This document shows, one piece after another, positions 1 through 8,475 of a DNA stretch of 64,000 bases. The DNA is taken from the NCBI RefSeq assembly GCF_013248975.1, contig NZ_JABRWH010000001.1:2934001-2998000 (forward strand). The letters are read 5' to 3'. Origin of the DNA: Neobacillus endophyticus. Its GTDB lineage: Bacteria > Bacillota > Bacilli > Bacillales > Cytobacillaceae. Position 1 is the stretch's first letter. The number at the start of each line of letters is the position of its first letter. Below the pieces are notes generated by a model. It made no database searches, was not told where the DNA came from, and was given only the letters and a program-made list of their open reading frames with translations. The position numbers and the translations under genes were made by a program.

Positions 1-589
1 TATCCTCCAGATTACTAACCGTTATTATACCTACATATTTATCTGTATCAATTTTTGTAATTCTACCCGTTCCACCAAGTGCATGTATCCCTTCTATATT
101 AGGCATAGAAATTCCAGCGTGTTCACCTAAATCTTGTTTACTTTCAATTGAATAAGTCAATGTAACTGTTTTCCCATCAAAGACCGCATCATTAAGGGAT
201 ATTTTGATTCCGTTACTTTCCTGTGTAAGATTGATTTCTTTTGAGAATTGCTTGTAGTGGTAATACAATCCTTTTTCTGTATCCTTAGAAACATTACCTT
301 GGATTGAGTTATCATTTGTTTCATTATCGAAATATCGAAAAATATTCTCAATAACAGGGATGTTTTTAGCATAAGTTGGAAATGTTAATCCAAATGTTGT
401 AGCGGATAAGCCGACTAAAACGGATGCTACTGCAACATTCCTTTTCCAACTCTTCAATTTTCCTTTTTGTTTTATTGAATTTTTTAGTGAGGCCTTTACT
501 TTAGCTTTTTCGAGTTCACTAACTTCTATTTCTTCAAATTCATCCGCATCTATGTTGATATGGTTTAGTAGTTCATAAATGTCCTTCAT
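1..589 (-). CDS. DUF4179-type anti-sigma factor, 3' end outside window
   Basis: The reverse frame is open from an ATG at 589 to the window edge, so about 196 N-terminal residues are visible and the C-terminus is missing. Residues 1-50 are charged and cytoplasmic (MKDIYELLNHINIDADEFEE). One hydrophobic segment follows (VAVASVLVGLSATTFGLTF), then an extracellular part. This layout, directly after an ECF sigma gene, is that of DUF4179 proteins, which hold a partner sigma factor at the membrane. Its ATG overlaps the sigma stop codon (ATGA at 586-589), so the two are translationally coupled. Family naming is from recalled pattern and context; the signal it senses is unknown. Confidence 0.78.
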   Translation of the reverse strand, partial: MKDIYELLNHINIDADEFEEIEVSELEKAKVKASLKNSIKQKGKLKSWKRNVAVASVLVGLSATTFGLTFPTYAKNIPVIENIFRYFDNETNDNSIQGNVSKDTEKGLYYHYKQFSKEINLTQESNGIKISLNDAVFDGKTVTLTYSIESKQDLGEHAGISMPNIEGIHALGGTGRITKIDTDKYVGIITVSNLED

Positions 590-1152
590 ATGCTATTCTC
601 CTTTAACTTTAGGCTGGTAGCTCTTTTATTAAGTTTCATTTTTCCTCTATAAATCCGATTATCTACGGAGGCTTTAGTTAAGCCGAGTTTTAATGCAATT
701 TCTACAGTATTTAATCCTAAGAAGAACCTCATGATAAAAATATCTCGGTCAATTGGTTCTAAATGATTAATTAATCTGATTAGTTCGGCTCTGTCTTCCA
801 GAATAATGAGTTCATCTTCTGCCGATTTTTCTACATTCAAATCCATATCATTAGAGGCGAGTTCTACCTTCTTAGTCACCTTCCTGTAATAATCAATAGA
901 TTTAAATTTAGCTATTGTACAAACCCATTTCTTGAAATCATTTGAAGCTCCATGAAACTTATCCGCATTATTCCAGATAGAAAGAAAAATATCATTGATA
1001 CATTCCTCAATGACACCTTGGTTTTCAAGAGGGGTGAGGACTTTAAATGTAATCCCCTTGATTATTGGTAAATATTTATCAACTATAAATTCTAATGCGT
1101 CTTCCTTTTGTCGTTTTAATCGTTGTATAAAATTTGCATCATTTGACGTCAT
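586..1152 (-). CDS. ECF-type RNA polymerase sigma factor
   Basis: A sigma-70 family protein of 188 residues. Region 2 is seen in EECINDIFLSIWNNADKF and in KKWVCTIAKFKSIDYYRK. Region 4 is the HTH LEPIDRDIFIMRFFLGLN followed by TVEIALKLGLTKASVDNRIY. It would direct RNA polymerase to a small regulon. An upstream in-frame start at 1233 exists, but the ATG at 1152 is preferred because GGAGAATGGCTAC precedes it. The downstream DUF4179 gene overlaps by four bases, the usual sigma/anti-sigma coupling. The pair probably autoregulates, but no promoter motif was identified with confidence. Confidence 0.88.
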   Translation of the reverse strand: MTSNDANFIQRLKRQKEDALEFIVDKYLPIIKGITFKVLTPLENQGVIEECINDIFLSIWNNADKFHGASNDFKKWVCTIAKFKSIDYYRKVTKKVELASNDMDLNVEKSAEDELIILEDRAELIRLINHLEPIDRDIFIMRFFLGLNTVEIALKLGLTKASVDNRIYRGKMKLNKRATSLKLKENSI

Positions 1153-1501
1153 GTAGCCATTCTCCTTATTTTTTTGTAAAAGGCTTTTACACCTTATACA
1201 ACGTATTGAAAAAGGATTTTTCTCGCAATACAAGAAAATTTTTCAATTTTATTAGTCTATCATAGAAAGAAATAAAGAAATCCTTTGGTGATTATTGATT
1301 GGTAAAATAATCATATCTTTTATTTTGTTATTACGTAAAATGAACAAGATATTTATGTGATGGATAAAGGCTTTAACGGAGTTATGAGAGAAGGCCAGGA
1401 ATGTCAAGAAGGGGAGGGAAAAGCAAATAGTTGGGAATTTGATGATAATTTATTGTTCTATGCTATGCTAATTATATAAAATCTTAATTTGGAGAGGTCT
1501 T

Positions 1502-2359
1502 ATGGGGGAGCAATTTATTTATGATATGACTACACATCAAGATACAATCGGCTCAATGAGCAAATTATTGGGTTTGGATGAACGACAAATTACAAAATAC
1601 TGTGCAAGTCATAAAGATGATTATGATGTAGAGGGATTTTTAAGTTTGTTAGGATTAAGTGAAGATTCTCTCTTGGATTATGAGATTTGTCTAACTTCAT
1701 TGCATGTCACTACAGATAAGGATAATTGTTCGTCCGTAAAGAGGTATGGACTTTTAAATTTGCAACAAGCCCTCATAAATGACACACCTTTAAGGAGTTA
1801 TTTGGAGGACTTTGATGTTTTCATAGAAATTGATAAGAAGCAAATTCAATTTCGCGATAAGGTATTTGATATTAGCAAAGAATATAATGGCATACATGAA
1901 CCGATTGATTGGATTATCTACAAATTATATAGAGACTTCCAACTAAATTCATTCTTTTATTCTGACAATGTGCTTAAATATGGCGGAGGGATTAGAAGGA
2001 GACCTGAGTTTCTATATAATTTGGCTGAATTTTTAAGACATCCAAATATTGAATATGAATGGGTAAAGGATATATGTTGTTATGTTATTAAATATAAGGC
2101 ATCACTCTCACAATTCGCTGATTGGACTTTTGATATTGATAAGGATGAAATCAATTATTTAGATGAAAATGAAATTAATATAAGGAAAATAAAATGGCTT
2201 ATAAATCAATCATTAAAAAGAATTAACAATGCCCTTTTTTACAATAATTTAGAAGATTGTTATTCTTATTTGAAAAATGAGGATTATGTACGAGTTTCCG
2301 ATATTTTGAGAATTTATACTGAGAATGAGTATTTGGAAGAATACCAAATTAATGAGTGA
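1502..2359 (+). CDS. hypothetical protein, 285 aa
   Basis: A well-formed gene: TTTGGAGAGGTCTT precedes the ATG and a terminator follows the stop. The product is acidic and soluble, with no signal peptide or membrane segment. The N-terminal 55 residues (SKLLGLDERQITKYC, VEGFLSLLGLSEDSLLDYE) suggest a small helical domain. The rest mixes strands and helices and ends in a Tyr/Asn/Glu-rich helical stretch. I do not recognise the family. It stands alone between the sigma operon, which runs the other way, and the XRE gene. Confidence 0.7.
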   Translation: MGEQFIYDMTTHQDTIGSMSKLLGLDERQITKYCASHKDDYDVEGFLSLLGLSEDSLLDYEICLTSLHVTTDKDNCSSVKRYGLLNLQQALINDTPLRSYLEDFDVFIEIDKKQIQFRDKVFDISKEYNGIHEPIDWIIYKLYRDFQLNSFFYSDNVLKYGGGIRRRPEFLYNLAEFLRHPNIEYEWVKDICCYVIKYKASLSQFADWTFDIDKDEINYLDENEINIRKIKWLINQSLKRINNALFYNNLEDCYSYLKNEDYVRVSDILRIYTENEYLEEYQINE

Positions 2360-2396
2360 AAGACATTTTTAAGAATAGATAATTTTAAGATTTAAC

Positions 2397-2433
2397 AGAC
2401 ACTATTCCCACCAGTGGTAAGGTGTCTTTTTTT
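2397..2433 (+). terminator. rho-independent terminator
   Basis: AGACAC and GTGTCT form a 6-bp stem around an ACCAGTGGT-containing loop and are followed by TTTTTTT. It closes the 285-residue hypothetical gene. Confidence 0.75.
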
Positions 2434-2604
2434 GTGTCTACGTTCTGAACGATGTAATATTCCCTTTCTATCAGTTATAAATCAAACTTCCTTATCTATA
2501 ATATAAGGTTCAGAAAAACAAGGGTTTCTATTTAGAAAACCTATAAAAACAGGATGCTCTAATCAAATGATTAGACCCCAAATTGAACAGGAGGAGAATT
2601 GCAT

Positions 2605-3057
2605 ATGGATAAAAATATAAAAGACAGGGCGGTAAGTAATAATTTAGGGGCAACGCTTAAATATTGGCGCGAAAAAAAAAATATGAGCCTTCAGGAACTA
2701 TTTGAGCGTACTGGAGTATCAAACAGCTACATCTCAAGATTAGAGCGGGGAGATAGGAAAGCTCCATCCATTCCGATATTATCTACAATCGCAGATGGAC
2801 TTGGTATTCCACTTTCACTACTAATAGACGTATCAACGACTGAAAATACTTTGGATGAAGCTCCCTTATTGGTTGAGCAAATTCTATACAATGATTGTAA
2901 AAGGGATGTTGACCATCTTTTAAGTAAAGGCGAGAAGGAATCTTTAATCCAAATTATCGAGTTTTTATTTGAAATGAGTTGGGATGAGAATAATAAAATT
3001 AAGCAGTTATTTGACCTTTCAGAACTGATTGAGGACTTTAAAGAGGTAAGTAAATAG
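2605..3057 (+). CDS. XRE-family HTH transcriptional regulator
   Basis: An N-terminal Cro/CI-type HTH (about residues 14-70): LGATLKYWREKKNMSLQEL, then SNSYISRLERGDRKAPSIP. The C-terminal half is acidic and helical (EKESLIQIIEFLFEMSW) and may dimerise. A TTG at 2599 is in frame but only two bases from the GGAGGAG site. The ATG at 2605 has proper spacing and is chosen. The stop lies 58 bp before the next gene's ATG, and a weak hairpin sits in the gap, so the regulator may govern the downstream nuclease-like gene. That link is inference from order and orientation. Confidence 0.85.
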   Translation: MDKNIKDRAVSNNLGATLKYWREKKNMSLQELFERTGVSNSYISRLERGDRKAPSIPILSTIADGLGIPLSLLIDVSTTENTLDEAPLLVEQILYNDCKRDVDHLLSKGEKESLIQIIEFLFEMSWDENNKIKQLFDLSELIEDFKEVSK

Positions 3058-3067
3058 AATTCGGAAC

Positions 3068-3097
3068 AGGGGGACTCTTTTGGGTCTCCTATTTTTA
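3068..3097 (+). terminator. weak hairpin between XRE and nuclease-like gene
   Basis: GGGGACTC-TTTT-GGGTCTCC pairs with wobble positions and is followed by TATTTTT. It may reduce read-through from the XRE gene into the next gene. The stem is imperfect. Confidence 0.4.
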
Positions 3098-3115
3098 ACA
3101 GGAGGAAGTAGGATT

Positions 3116-4102
3116 ATGAGCTTTAATGGGAGCGAAAAGGAGTTTTTAGTGACATTATCGTTAGGTAAGGAGCGAATTCTTGAAAAGGAGCTGGGCTTTG
3201 AATTAGAAAATGTACAGTATGAGAAACATTATCCAGGTATGAAAATTGATTTATATGCATGTGAATCCAATTTAGGAGTAGAAATTTTTGTGGAAAATTT
3301 GTTGCTTAAGAGTAATAAAATACATCAAAAAAAGATATTAAAAATCATTGAAATGATAGGAAGTGGGGTAATCGTTTATATCGCTTTAACTTTCCATGAT
3401 AAACACATAAGAGAGTTACAAGATGCAGTCATGAAGTCAGGGAAACCGATTGCTCTTTACTTTGTAGAGTTAAATCCCAATATATTTGCACCTCTACAAA
3501 GGTTGAACCAAATGCACAAGCTAAATGTTTACGAAAATCTATACTTGTTAAAAATAGAGAATCCTATTCGACTTTTAAGAAAGGCGAGTATTATTCAATC
3601 ATGTGTCCCTAAAAGATTAGAGCAACCACAACGGGAAAAGATTACTGAGCTTGAAACTATTAGGAAAAAAGAAAATGAATTTTTGTTAAAGGTACTGAGA
3701 AGTCGTATCAAATACTTCCTTCCTTTTCATCGAGAGAAGGCACATTTACAAAAATTACGTATTATCAGTTTCGGAGCAGGCCGCAGTGATTGCAATTATT
3801 ATGTGTCTTTAAGTGACAGAAGAAATGTCGCTTTTGTAGAGTTGAGATTCGGTGATAAAAACAGAAAAATATATGATTCTATCAAGGAAAAAGAAAGGAG
3901 TATTCAAGAAAGATTCGATGGAGCAGTTCGATTTAAGGATAACTGTATATCAGTTTCGATTAAGCCCTCAGAAAATATTGAGGAAACGGTTAATAAATTG
4001 GTAGATATTTTTGAGAAGATGATTATTGCCTTCTCAAATTACACCTATTATTTCTATCAAGATAAAATGGAAATGTGGCAATATCACAAACAAGGTATAT
4101 AA
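3116..4102 (+). CDS. predicted nuclease-like protein with DUF4268-type C-terminus
   Basis: 328 residues from the ATG at 3116, which has GGAGGAAG upstream; the in-frame start at 3080 has no such site. The N-terminal half carries GMKIDLYACESN then LGVEIFVENLLLKSNKIH. This resembles the acidic core of PD-(D/E)XK-like proteins of the pattern D...IENQ...H seen with DUF4268. It is followed by an IALTFHDKHIREL strand-helix. The C-terminal part (VAFVELRFGDKNRKIYDSI, then SIQERFDGAVRF) resembles DUF4268. The lysine of a classical E-X-K triad is not obvious, so catalysis is uncertain. With the XRE gene upstream it could be a small defence or DNA-processing unit; that is inference. Confidence 0.6.
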   Translation: MSFNGSEKEFLVTLSLGKERILEKELGFELENVQYEKHYPGMKIDLYACESNLGVEIFVENLLLKSNKIHQKKILKIIEMIGSGVIVYIALTFHDKHIRELQDAVMKSGKPIALYFVELNPNIFAPLQRLNQMHKLNVYENLYLLKIENPIRLLRKASIIQSCVPKRLEQPQREKITELETIRKKENEFLLKVLRSRIKYFLPFHREKAHLQKLRIISFGAGRSDCNYYVSLSDRRNVAFVELRFGDKNRKIYDSIKEKERSIQERFDGAVRFKDNCISVSIKPSENIEETVNKLVDIFEKMIIAFSNYTYYFYQDKMEMWQYHKQGI

Positions 4103-4107
4103 AAAAT

Positions 4108-4143
4108 TATAAAGGCATTGGATAACCTCCAGTGCCTTTATAA
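4108..4143. terminator. strong, possibly bidirectional terminator
   Basis: TTATAAAGGCA and TGCCTTTATAA form an 11-bp stem around a 14-nt centre. A/T runs on both sides let it serve the plus-strand gene ending at 4102 and the minus-strand small gene ending at 4245. Confidence 0.85.
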
Positions 4144-4244
4144 ATAGGATGTATTCATTTAAGGGGAAAAATCGTTATTTCGGTGGTCTTGTCTGCTAAC
4201 TTACTCTGTTAGTTCAATCTTCATTCCATTTTAAAGCTATGAAT

Positions 4245-4364
4245 TTATAACCAACCTTTTACATACGTTAGTAAACCTATAACAGCACCAATGGAAGCAC
4301 CAAGGAAGCCGTAAACAACTAATGGTACAGCATTTTTATCTTGTTTATTCTGAATTCTATCCAT
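4245..4364 (-). CDS. small membrane protein, 39 aa
   Basis: A short reverse-strand gene: ATG at 4362-4364 preceded by AAGAAGGGTGTTAAGT, stop TAA at 4245-4247. The product begins MDRIQNKQDKNAVPLVVYGF, then has one glycine-rich hydrophobic helix (FLGASIGAVIGLLTYV) and ends KGWL. The ribosome binding site, the coherent amphipathic-then-hydrophobic layout and the flanking intergenic DNA argue for a real gene. No function can be assigned. Confidence 0.6.
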   Translation of the reverse strand: MDRIQNKQDKNAVPLVVYGFLGASIGAVIGLLTYVKGWL

Positions 4365-4532
4365 ACTTAACACCCTTCTTATTTCAAGTTTTATGCCATT
4401 CCATTTGCATAATTAACCGCATTTTAATTTAATACTTTTAAAAGAGATAAATGTTCCACCTATTTAAAGAGACTTTCAAATTGTTTAGCAGTCTTAGTTG
4501 CTCTCTTTATTATCGTTCCCAGGGGCAATCTA

Positions 4533-5207
4533 TTAAAAAGTTACGCCAGAGTTTTTTATCTTTTGATTAACTAATTGTTTGATTTTTACCCAAAGATAAT
4601 AACAGCCAACGCCAACAACAGCCCCAAATGTATTTAAAATGACATCATCAATATCCGTACTTCTTCCCATACCTATCTCAAACATCGAGCTTAAAATGCT
4701 TTGTAAGAACTGTACAAGTTCAATTCCAACTGTACATAAGAAGGAAAACCAAATAGCTTGTTTATTCTTCTTTGCCCATTTGAAATAAAGCAGAGCAAAT
4801 GCAAATGGGGTAAGCATAAAAGCATTTCCAGCGATTTGGAATAGTGGAGAAGGATTATTATGTAGTACATCAAGAATCCCTTTGATGGGTATTAAATTCA
4901 CAGAGAAGTGGATAGTGCTTCTTAAGTTATTTAAAGTGAAATGTACATAATCAAATATAAATAAAAATTCAACCGTATTATGGTATAGTATGCAAAAATA
5001 CACTGAAAAACATATACCAATAATCCAATCAAATACATTTTGTAACCTTGTACGTTTTAATAGGAAAATCATACAACCTGTGATAATAGCAATATTCAGC
5101 AAAACTTGCAAAATGATAAGCAAGAATTGATGCACATTACTAAAATAAATTAAAAGACTTTGTCCGTAAAAGATAAGCGGAACCCCTAATAATATGTATT
5201 TCTTCAT
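4533..5207 (-). CDS. VanZ-family membrane protein
   Basis: 224 residues with about five or six membrane helices. VanZ hallmarks lie in the C-terminal half: NLIPIKG, FQIAGNAFMLTPFAFALLYF, GIELVQFLQ and the loop GRSTDIDDVILNTFGAVVG. VanZ relatives are membrane proteins of uncertain biochemical role; the founding member gives low-level teicoplanin resistance. The N-terminal half adds three hydrophobic segments. The gene stands alone, with only a weak AGAGAAA site before the ATG. A glycopeptide-resistance role should not be assumed. Confidence 0.85.
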   Translation of the reverse strand: MKKYILLGVPLIFYGQSLLIYFSNVHQFLLIILQVLLNIAIITGCMIFLLKRTRLQNVFDWIIGICFSVYFCILYHNTVEFLFIFDYVHFTLNNLRSTIHFSVNLIPIKGILDVLHNNPSPLFQIAGNAFMLTPFAFALLYFKWAKKNKQAIWFSFLCTVGIELVQFLQSILSSMFEIGMGRSTDIDDVILNTFGAVVGVGCYYLWVKIKQLVNQKIKNSGVTF

Positions 5208-5309
5208 ATTTTCTCTTTTTACCTCAACTGTTTATAAATTTATCACAATTATTCCATATATTAGTATAAGTTTCAATGGTTGACCTGCCACTTGGCTTAA
5301 TAACTGCAA

Positions 5310-5340
5310 CAAAAAAAGCGTTAATTCTTTAGATTAACGC
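5310..5340 (-). terminator. rho-independent terminator for the DUF3888 gene
   Basis: On the minus strand GCGTTAAT pairs with ATTAACGC and is followed by TTTTTTT. It lies 24 bp after the stop at 5364. Confidence 0.85.
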
Positions 5341-5363
5341 CCTCTTAAGTTGATTAGTAAAAT

Positions 5364-5762
5364 TTATAAATGGGATAAATGTTTGTATTCCACAATATCT
5401 ATGTTTAATCCACGATTACATTTCAGTTCATTATTTTTTTCACTATCACAGGATAGGGAAATTCTTAACTTAACTAAATCTTCTTTGTCATTGAAAGGGA
5501 TATATACTCTTACCGCAACAACATAAGAATGATTGTGGTTATAGGTTATACCGACAATCCGTTGCCATACCCAGATAGAAGCATCGTACCCATACTCTTT
5601 TATCAGCCTTTTATCAATAATTGGAGATAGAATTTCCCTAACAATATCCTCGGTGGTGAAATACTGTTCTTCATTATTTGAAACAGATTCTGCTTTAACA
5701 GTCTGTAAAGGAGTAAAAGCAAATAATATAAACCCCAATAAGATTAGATATTGTTTAATCAT
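5364..5762 (-). CDS. secreted DUF3888-family protein
   Basis: 132 residues with a typical signal peptide (MIKQYLILLGFILFAF, cleavage after TVKA). The mature part contains YFTTEDIVREILSPIIDK, IKEYGYD and a C-terminal beta-rich stretch with two cysteines (SCDSEKNNELKC). The pattern T-x-E-D-I...L-x-P...K...Y-G...W matches the protein at 7370-7816 and fits DUF3888, whose function is unknown. It is a single-gene unit with its own terminator. One of several small exported proteins clustered between 5.3 and 8.8 kb. Confidence 0.75.
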   Translation of the reverse strand: MIKQYLILLGFILFAFTPLQTVKAESVSNNEEQYFTTEDIVREILSPIIDKRLIKEYGYDASIWVWQRIVGITYNHNHSYVVAVRVYIPFNDKEDLVKLRISLSCDSEKNNELKCNRGLNIDIVEYKHLSHL

Positions 5763-5854
5763 TAAAATTCAATTCACCTCATATTTACATTATTCTTTAT
5801 TCTTCAACAACTTGTTATAATTTATTAAAGTAAACTTCTTCGTTACTTCAATAA

Positions 5855-5885
5855 GAAAAAAAGCATCCCTTTTTGAAGGAATGCC
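5855..5885 (-). terminator. rho-independent terminator
   Basis: On the minus strand GGCATTCC and GGGATGC pair with one mismatch and are followed by TTTTTTTC. It closes the gene ending at 5914. Confidence 0.75.
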
Positions 5886-5913
5886 CCCGTCGCTTAACAA
5901 GAAATGTGTAAAA

Positions 5914-6348
5914 TTAATGATACCGAAACCAAACAAACCAACCTTTTTCCTTACTTTTTGCTAAAAATATTTGACCCTGGGCTAAGTTAGCTCCAGGTGC
6001 TTTTGGAAAATCTAAGCGTACAAGCCATGACTTTTCAGCAATTTCCTTGCCACAAAAGGTCTTTGCCATTCCAAAATAGTCTTTTTCTTCTTTATTATTA
6101 ACTGTTTTAGGAAAAGGCTTGGCGGTCACTACATTCCATTTCGTGTATATGTCAGGAAAATCATCTATTCCAGTTCCATAAGTTTTTAGTATTAAAGTAT
6201 TTAATGCTTCAATAACCTCTTTTCTATCCTTGATAGATGTTTGCTCTAAATCACTTAACACAGGACATTCTTTAGGTTGTGCATGGACTTCAAATGACTC
6301 CAAATTAAAAAAGAATATGATAAAGAAAAATAAACCCAATGTTTTCAA
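5914..6348 (-). CDS. secreted hypothetical protein, 144 aa
   Basis: The N-terminus MKTLGLFFFIIFFFNLES is a signal peptide with a likely cut after EVHA. The mature protein has two cysteines (ECPVLSDL and TFCGKEIA) that could form a disulphide after export. It ends in a beta-rich stretch (SWLVRLDFPKAPGANLAQG, GWFVWFRYH). I recall similar proteins of unknown role in Bacillus but cannot name a domain. It lies in the cluster of small exported proteins and has its own terminator. Confidence 0.7.
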   Translation of the reverse strand: MKTLGLFFFIIFFFNLESFEVHAQPKECPVLSDLEQTSIKDRKEVIEALNTLILKTYGTGIDDFPDIYTKWNVVTAKPFPKTVNNKEEKDYFGMAKTFCGKEIAEKSWLVRLDFPKAPGANLAQGQIFLAKSKEKGWFVWFRYH

Positions 6349-6502
6349 AATAAAATCACCTCTTTTCTAATTTCCCCCAAATAGAAAAGAGATATCTATT
6401 CTTATTTAAGTAACCGAATTTGTTTTCATAAAATAGCCTTCAATTCACATAAAATTCTTAAAAACTGCAAAGATTAAAGAAAATAACAATGAGGGATATT
6501 AA

Positions 6503-6841
6503 TTGGAAAAACTGTTTATTTGTTTATTCAGTATAGTCATTTTCGTCTATAATAATTTATTTCTAAATAATTTTATCAATACAACATATGCGCAACTAAA
6601 ACCTATTCCCTCATATGCTAAATGGGGTCAAGTCGCTATGCAAATGACAAAGGAACAGTATCCTCAAGCGAAAATTATTGATTACCTCCATATTGGAAGG
6701 AACAAAGGGGAAAATACCTCCATAGAAAAATTCAAATTATGGTTAAAGGAAAACAACAAAGAATTCGGTGTATTTGTCAATATTAAATTCGATAATAAAA
6801 CAGAACAAATAATAGACGTTAAATTTAGAGAAACAAAATAG
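6503..6841 (+). CDS. secreted DUF3889 (YqzG/YhdC-type) protein
   Basis: 112 residues starting at a TTG seven bases after GAGGG. A signal peptide (residues 1-30, ending TTYA) precedes the diagnostic block IPSYAKWGQVAMQMTKEQYP, then AKIIDYLHIGRN, EKFKLWL and FGVFVNIKFD. These match the DUF3889 family of YqzG and YhdC, small exported proteins of unknown function. The gene stands alone on the plus strand. Confidence 0.82.
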   Translation: MEKLFICLFSIVIFVYNNLFLNNFINTTYAQLKPIPSYAKWGQVAMQMTKEQYPQAKIIDYLHIGRNKGENTSIEKFKLWLKENNKEFGVFVNIKFDNKTEQIIDVKFRETK

Positions 6842-6895
6842 AAAACAAACGAAATTTTATTCCATTACCTGCACCGCTTTTGGAATGAAAAATGG

Positions 6896-6923
6896 GATTG
6901 CCGAAGCAACCCCAATGTTCAAC
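6896..6923 (+). repeat. 28-bp direct repeat, copy 1
   Basis: GATTGCCGAAGCAACCCCAA followed by TGTTCAAC. It recurs at 7243-7270 with one change (GATTGTCG). The copies are 347 bp apart and flank the small gene at 6959-7159. TTACTTCAATAA follows at 6930, a motif shared with the repeats found further right. Confidence 0.8.
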
Positions 6924-6958
6924 CTTAATCACTCGTTACTTCAATAAGAATTCTGTTG

Positions 6959-7159
6959 CTATTGTCCCCCACCAGTATATCTGTTATCTCCCATCATATA
7001 GTTTGAACTGTCCCCTGGCTTAGCGTTAGGATTGGTTGGAATATGGAGGTTATTATTGTTCTTCTTACGCCTTAAGTCGATTGTTAAAGCAAATCCAATA
7101 ATGCTGAGAATCAAAATAATAAAAAAACAAATTACATACAAATAAAACACTCCTCCCAC
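6959..7159 (-). CDS. small single-pass membrane protein, 66 aa
   Basis: The start is a GTG at 7157-7159, twelve bases after GGAGG. The sequence between contains ATGTAA, a start directly followed by a stop. The product has one strong membrane helix (YLYVICFFIILILSIIGFAL), a basic RRKK stop-transfer and a Pro/Asn/Gly-rich tail. No domain recognised. Orientation by the positive-inside rule puts the tail in the cytoplasm. The start assignment is less sure than the frame. Confidence 0.5.
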   Translation of the reverse strand: MGGVFYLYVICFFIILILSIIGFALTIDLRRKKNNNNLHIPTNPNAKPGDSSNYMMGDNRYTGGGQ

Positions 7160-7242
7160 TTACATTTTATTCCTCCAAATGATTGATAACCATTTATTTT
7201 TAATTCTTCATTAAAGTAACCCGTTTGTTGAATAATATATGA

Positions 7243-7270
7243 GATTGTCGAAGCAACCCCAATGTTCAAC
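7243..7270 (+). repeat. 28-bp direct repeat, copy 2
   Basis: GATTGTCGAAGCAACCCCAA then TGTTCAAC, one base different from the copy at 6896-6923. It follows AAAGTAACCCGTTTGTTGAA, which resembles the reverse of the dispersed 3' repeat family. Confidence 0.8.
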
Positions 7271-7369
7271 TCATTAACCAGTTAACACAAAAAAATTAAT
7301 CTATGAACAATACATACTTTTAGCCTATTATGAGAAAAATAATGACGAAAAAAAACATTGAGGTGTACC

Positions 7370-7816
7370 ATGAGAAAAATTGTTGTGTTGGCTATCGCGA
7401 CTTTTTTAGTCTTCGCTACAAGTAATTTGGCAAATGCTGAGGTTATAGAATCTGGAAGGATAAAGAAGGAAGTATATGCTACTTCTGAGGATATACTAAT
7501 AAAAGCGCTTGAACCTGAACTAAATAAGATAATTTCTGATAAATACGGTCGTGAAAAGATTTGGCAAATTAGTAAAGTAGCAAAGGTTGCGTTAATTGCT
7601 GACCATACCAAAAAGCCTTCTGAAAATTGGTATGAAATGAATATATTTGTTAGAGTCTATGATGATAAAAGCGATAAGGAATTATTAGATGATATTGATA
7701 TTAGAATTGATATCCCTAACATGTTTACAAAGGATAGATATAAAGTAAAAAATCCAGATATGAAAGTTACCTTAATCAAATATGAACAATGGCAAGGGCA
7801 GGAGATGATAAAATGA
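7370..7816 (+). CDS. secreted DUF3888-family protein
   Basis: 148 residues from the ATG at 7370 (GAGGTG five bases upstream); an in-frame ATG at 7358 lacks a site. The signal peptide MRKIVVLAIATFLVFATSNL ends at NANA-EV or near it. The mature part has YATSEDILIKALEPELNKII and SDKYGREKIWQISKVAKVAL, the same spaced pattern as the protein at 5364-5762, so the two are paralogues on opposite strands. Function unknown; it acts outside the membrane. A compact terminator follows at once. Confidence 0.77.
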   Translation: MRKIVVLAIATFLVFATSNLANAEVIESGRIKKEVYATSEDILIKALEPELNKIISDKYGREKIWQISKVAKVALIADHTKKPSENWYEMNIFVRVYDDKSDKELLDDIDIRIDIPNMFTKDRYKVKNPDMKVTLIKYEQWQGQEMIK

Positions 7817-7817
7817 G

Positions 7818-7838
7818 CCACCTTTAGGTGGTTTTTTT
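7818..7838 (+). terminator. rho-independent terminator
   Basis: CCACC-TTTA-GGTGG followed by TTTTTTT, directly after the DUF3888 stop codon. Confidence 0.88.
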
Positions 7839-7954
7839 ATTTTCCTTATTGAAGTAAATGCATCGTTTGCCGAAAAAAGTAAAATCAAAAATTAGTGTGA
7901 ATTATAGCTGTTTTAAAGGGGAGATTAATAAAAAATAATTTGGAGGAAAGAATA

Positions 7955-8470
7955 TTGAAAAACATTCCGCTATTTATGATTACCACTATAACATTTCTAA
8001 TGGTTAGTTCCTTCTCAGCTTATGCTGAAACAACTAAAAACCTCCCAATAACAAAAACTTCTGACCATTGGAAAGTAACACTTGGGAATCCTGATTCAGA
8101 TAGTTTAAAACCTCAAAAAGATGTTTTTAATGTGTATAGCTTAGATATTAAAAACATCGGAGAAAAGGTTTTTGACCCAGTTTTTGAAGTATATAGAGAT
8201 GAACCAAATTCTCATACATTGTATTGGCTAACTTCCAATATATATATAGATTACAGTAAAAAGACAGCATCCAGTGGAAATATGGCTTCCAGCGAAAATA
8301 TGGGAAGCACTTTAGCCTCGTTTCACCATAAAAACTTACCTGTCTATTCTAAGGCGAAAATTATAGAAGTTGTTATTACTTGGAAGGAAAAACCATACGA
8401 ACAAATGAAGAATGGAAAGAAGTTTGAAGCACGCAAGTTTAAACAAACCTTTATATTTAAACAAGATTAA
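7955..8470 (+). CDS. secreted hypothetical protein, 171 aa
   Basis: The start is TTG at 7955, eight bases after GGAGG. An in-frame TTG at 7940 overlaps the ribosome binding site and is rejected. A signal peptide (MKNIPLFMITTITFLMVSSF, cut after AYA) leads a beta-rich extracellular domain (DVFNVYSLDIKNIGEKVFDP) resembling an immunoglobulin-like or FxLYD-type fold. A low-complexity repeat lies in the middle (ASSGNM-ASSENM). No family is named with confidence. It belongs to the exported-protein cluster. Confidence 0.68.
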   Translation: MKNIPLFMITTITFLMVSSFSAYAETTKNLPITKTSDHWKVTLGNPDSDSLKPQKDVFNVYSLDIKNIGEKVFDPVFEVYRDEPNSHTLYWLTSNIYIDYSKKTASSGNMASSENMGSTLASFHHKNLPVYSKAKIIEVVITWKEKPYEQMKNGKKFEARKFKQTFIFKQD

Positions 8471-8475
8471 TTATT

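Noticed and set aside
157-372. A 71-codon reverse frame near the left edge
   Set aside because: It lies in another frame of the DUF4179 anti-sigma gene, whose continuous frame from 589 explains the region.
4533-5207. The VanZ-like gene as a glycopeptide resistance gene
   Set aside because: No vanHAX-type genes or regulators are present; VanZ-like proteins are widespread with unrelated or unknown roles.
6896-7270. The two 28-bp repeats as the start of a CRISPR array
   Set aside because: Only two copies 347 bp apart with a gene between them, no regular spacers and no cas genes.
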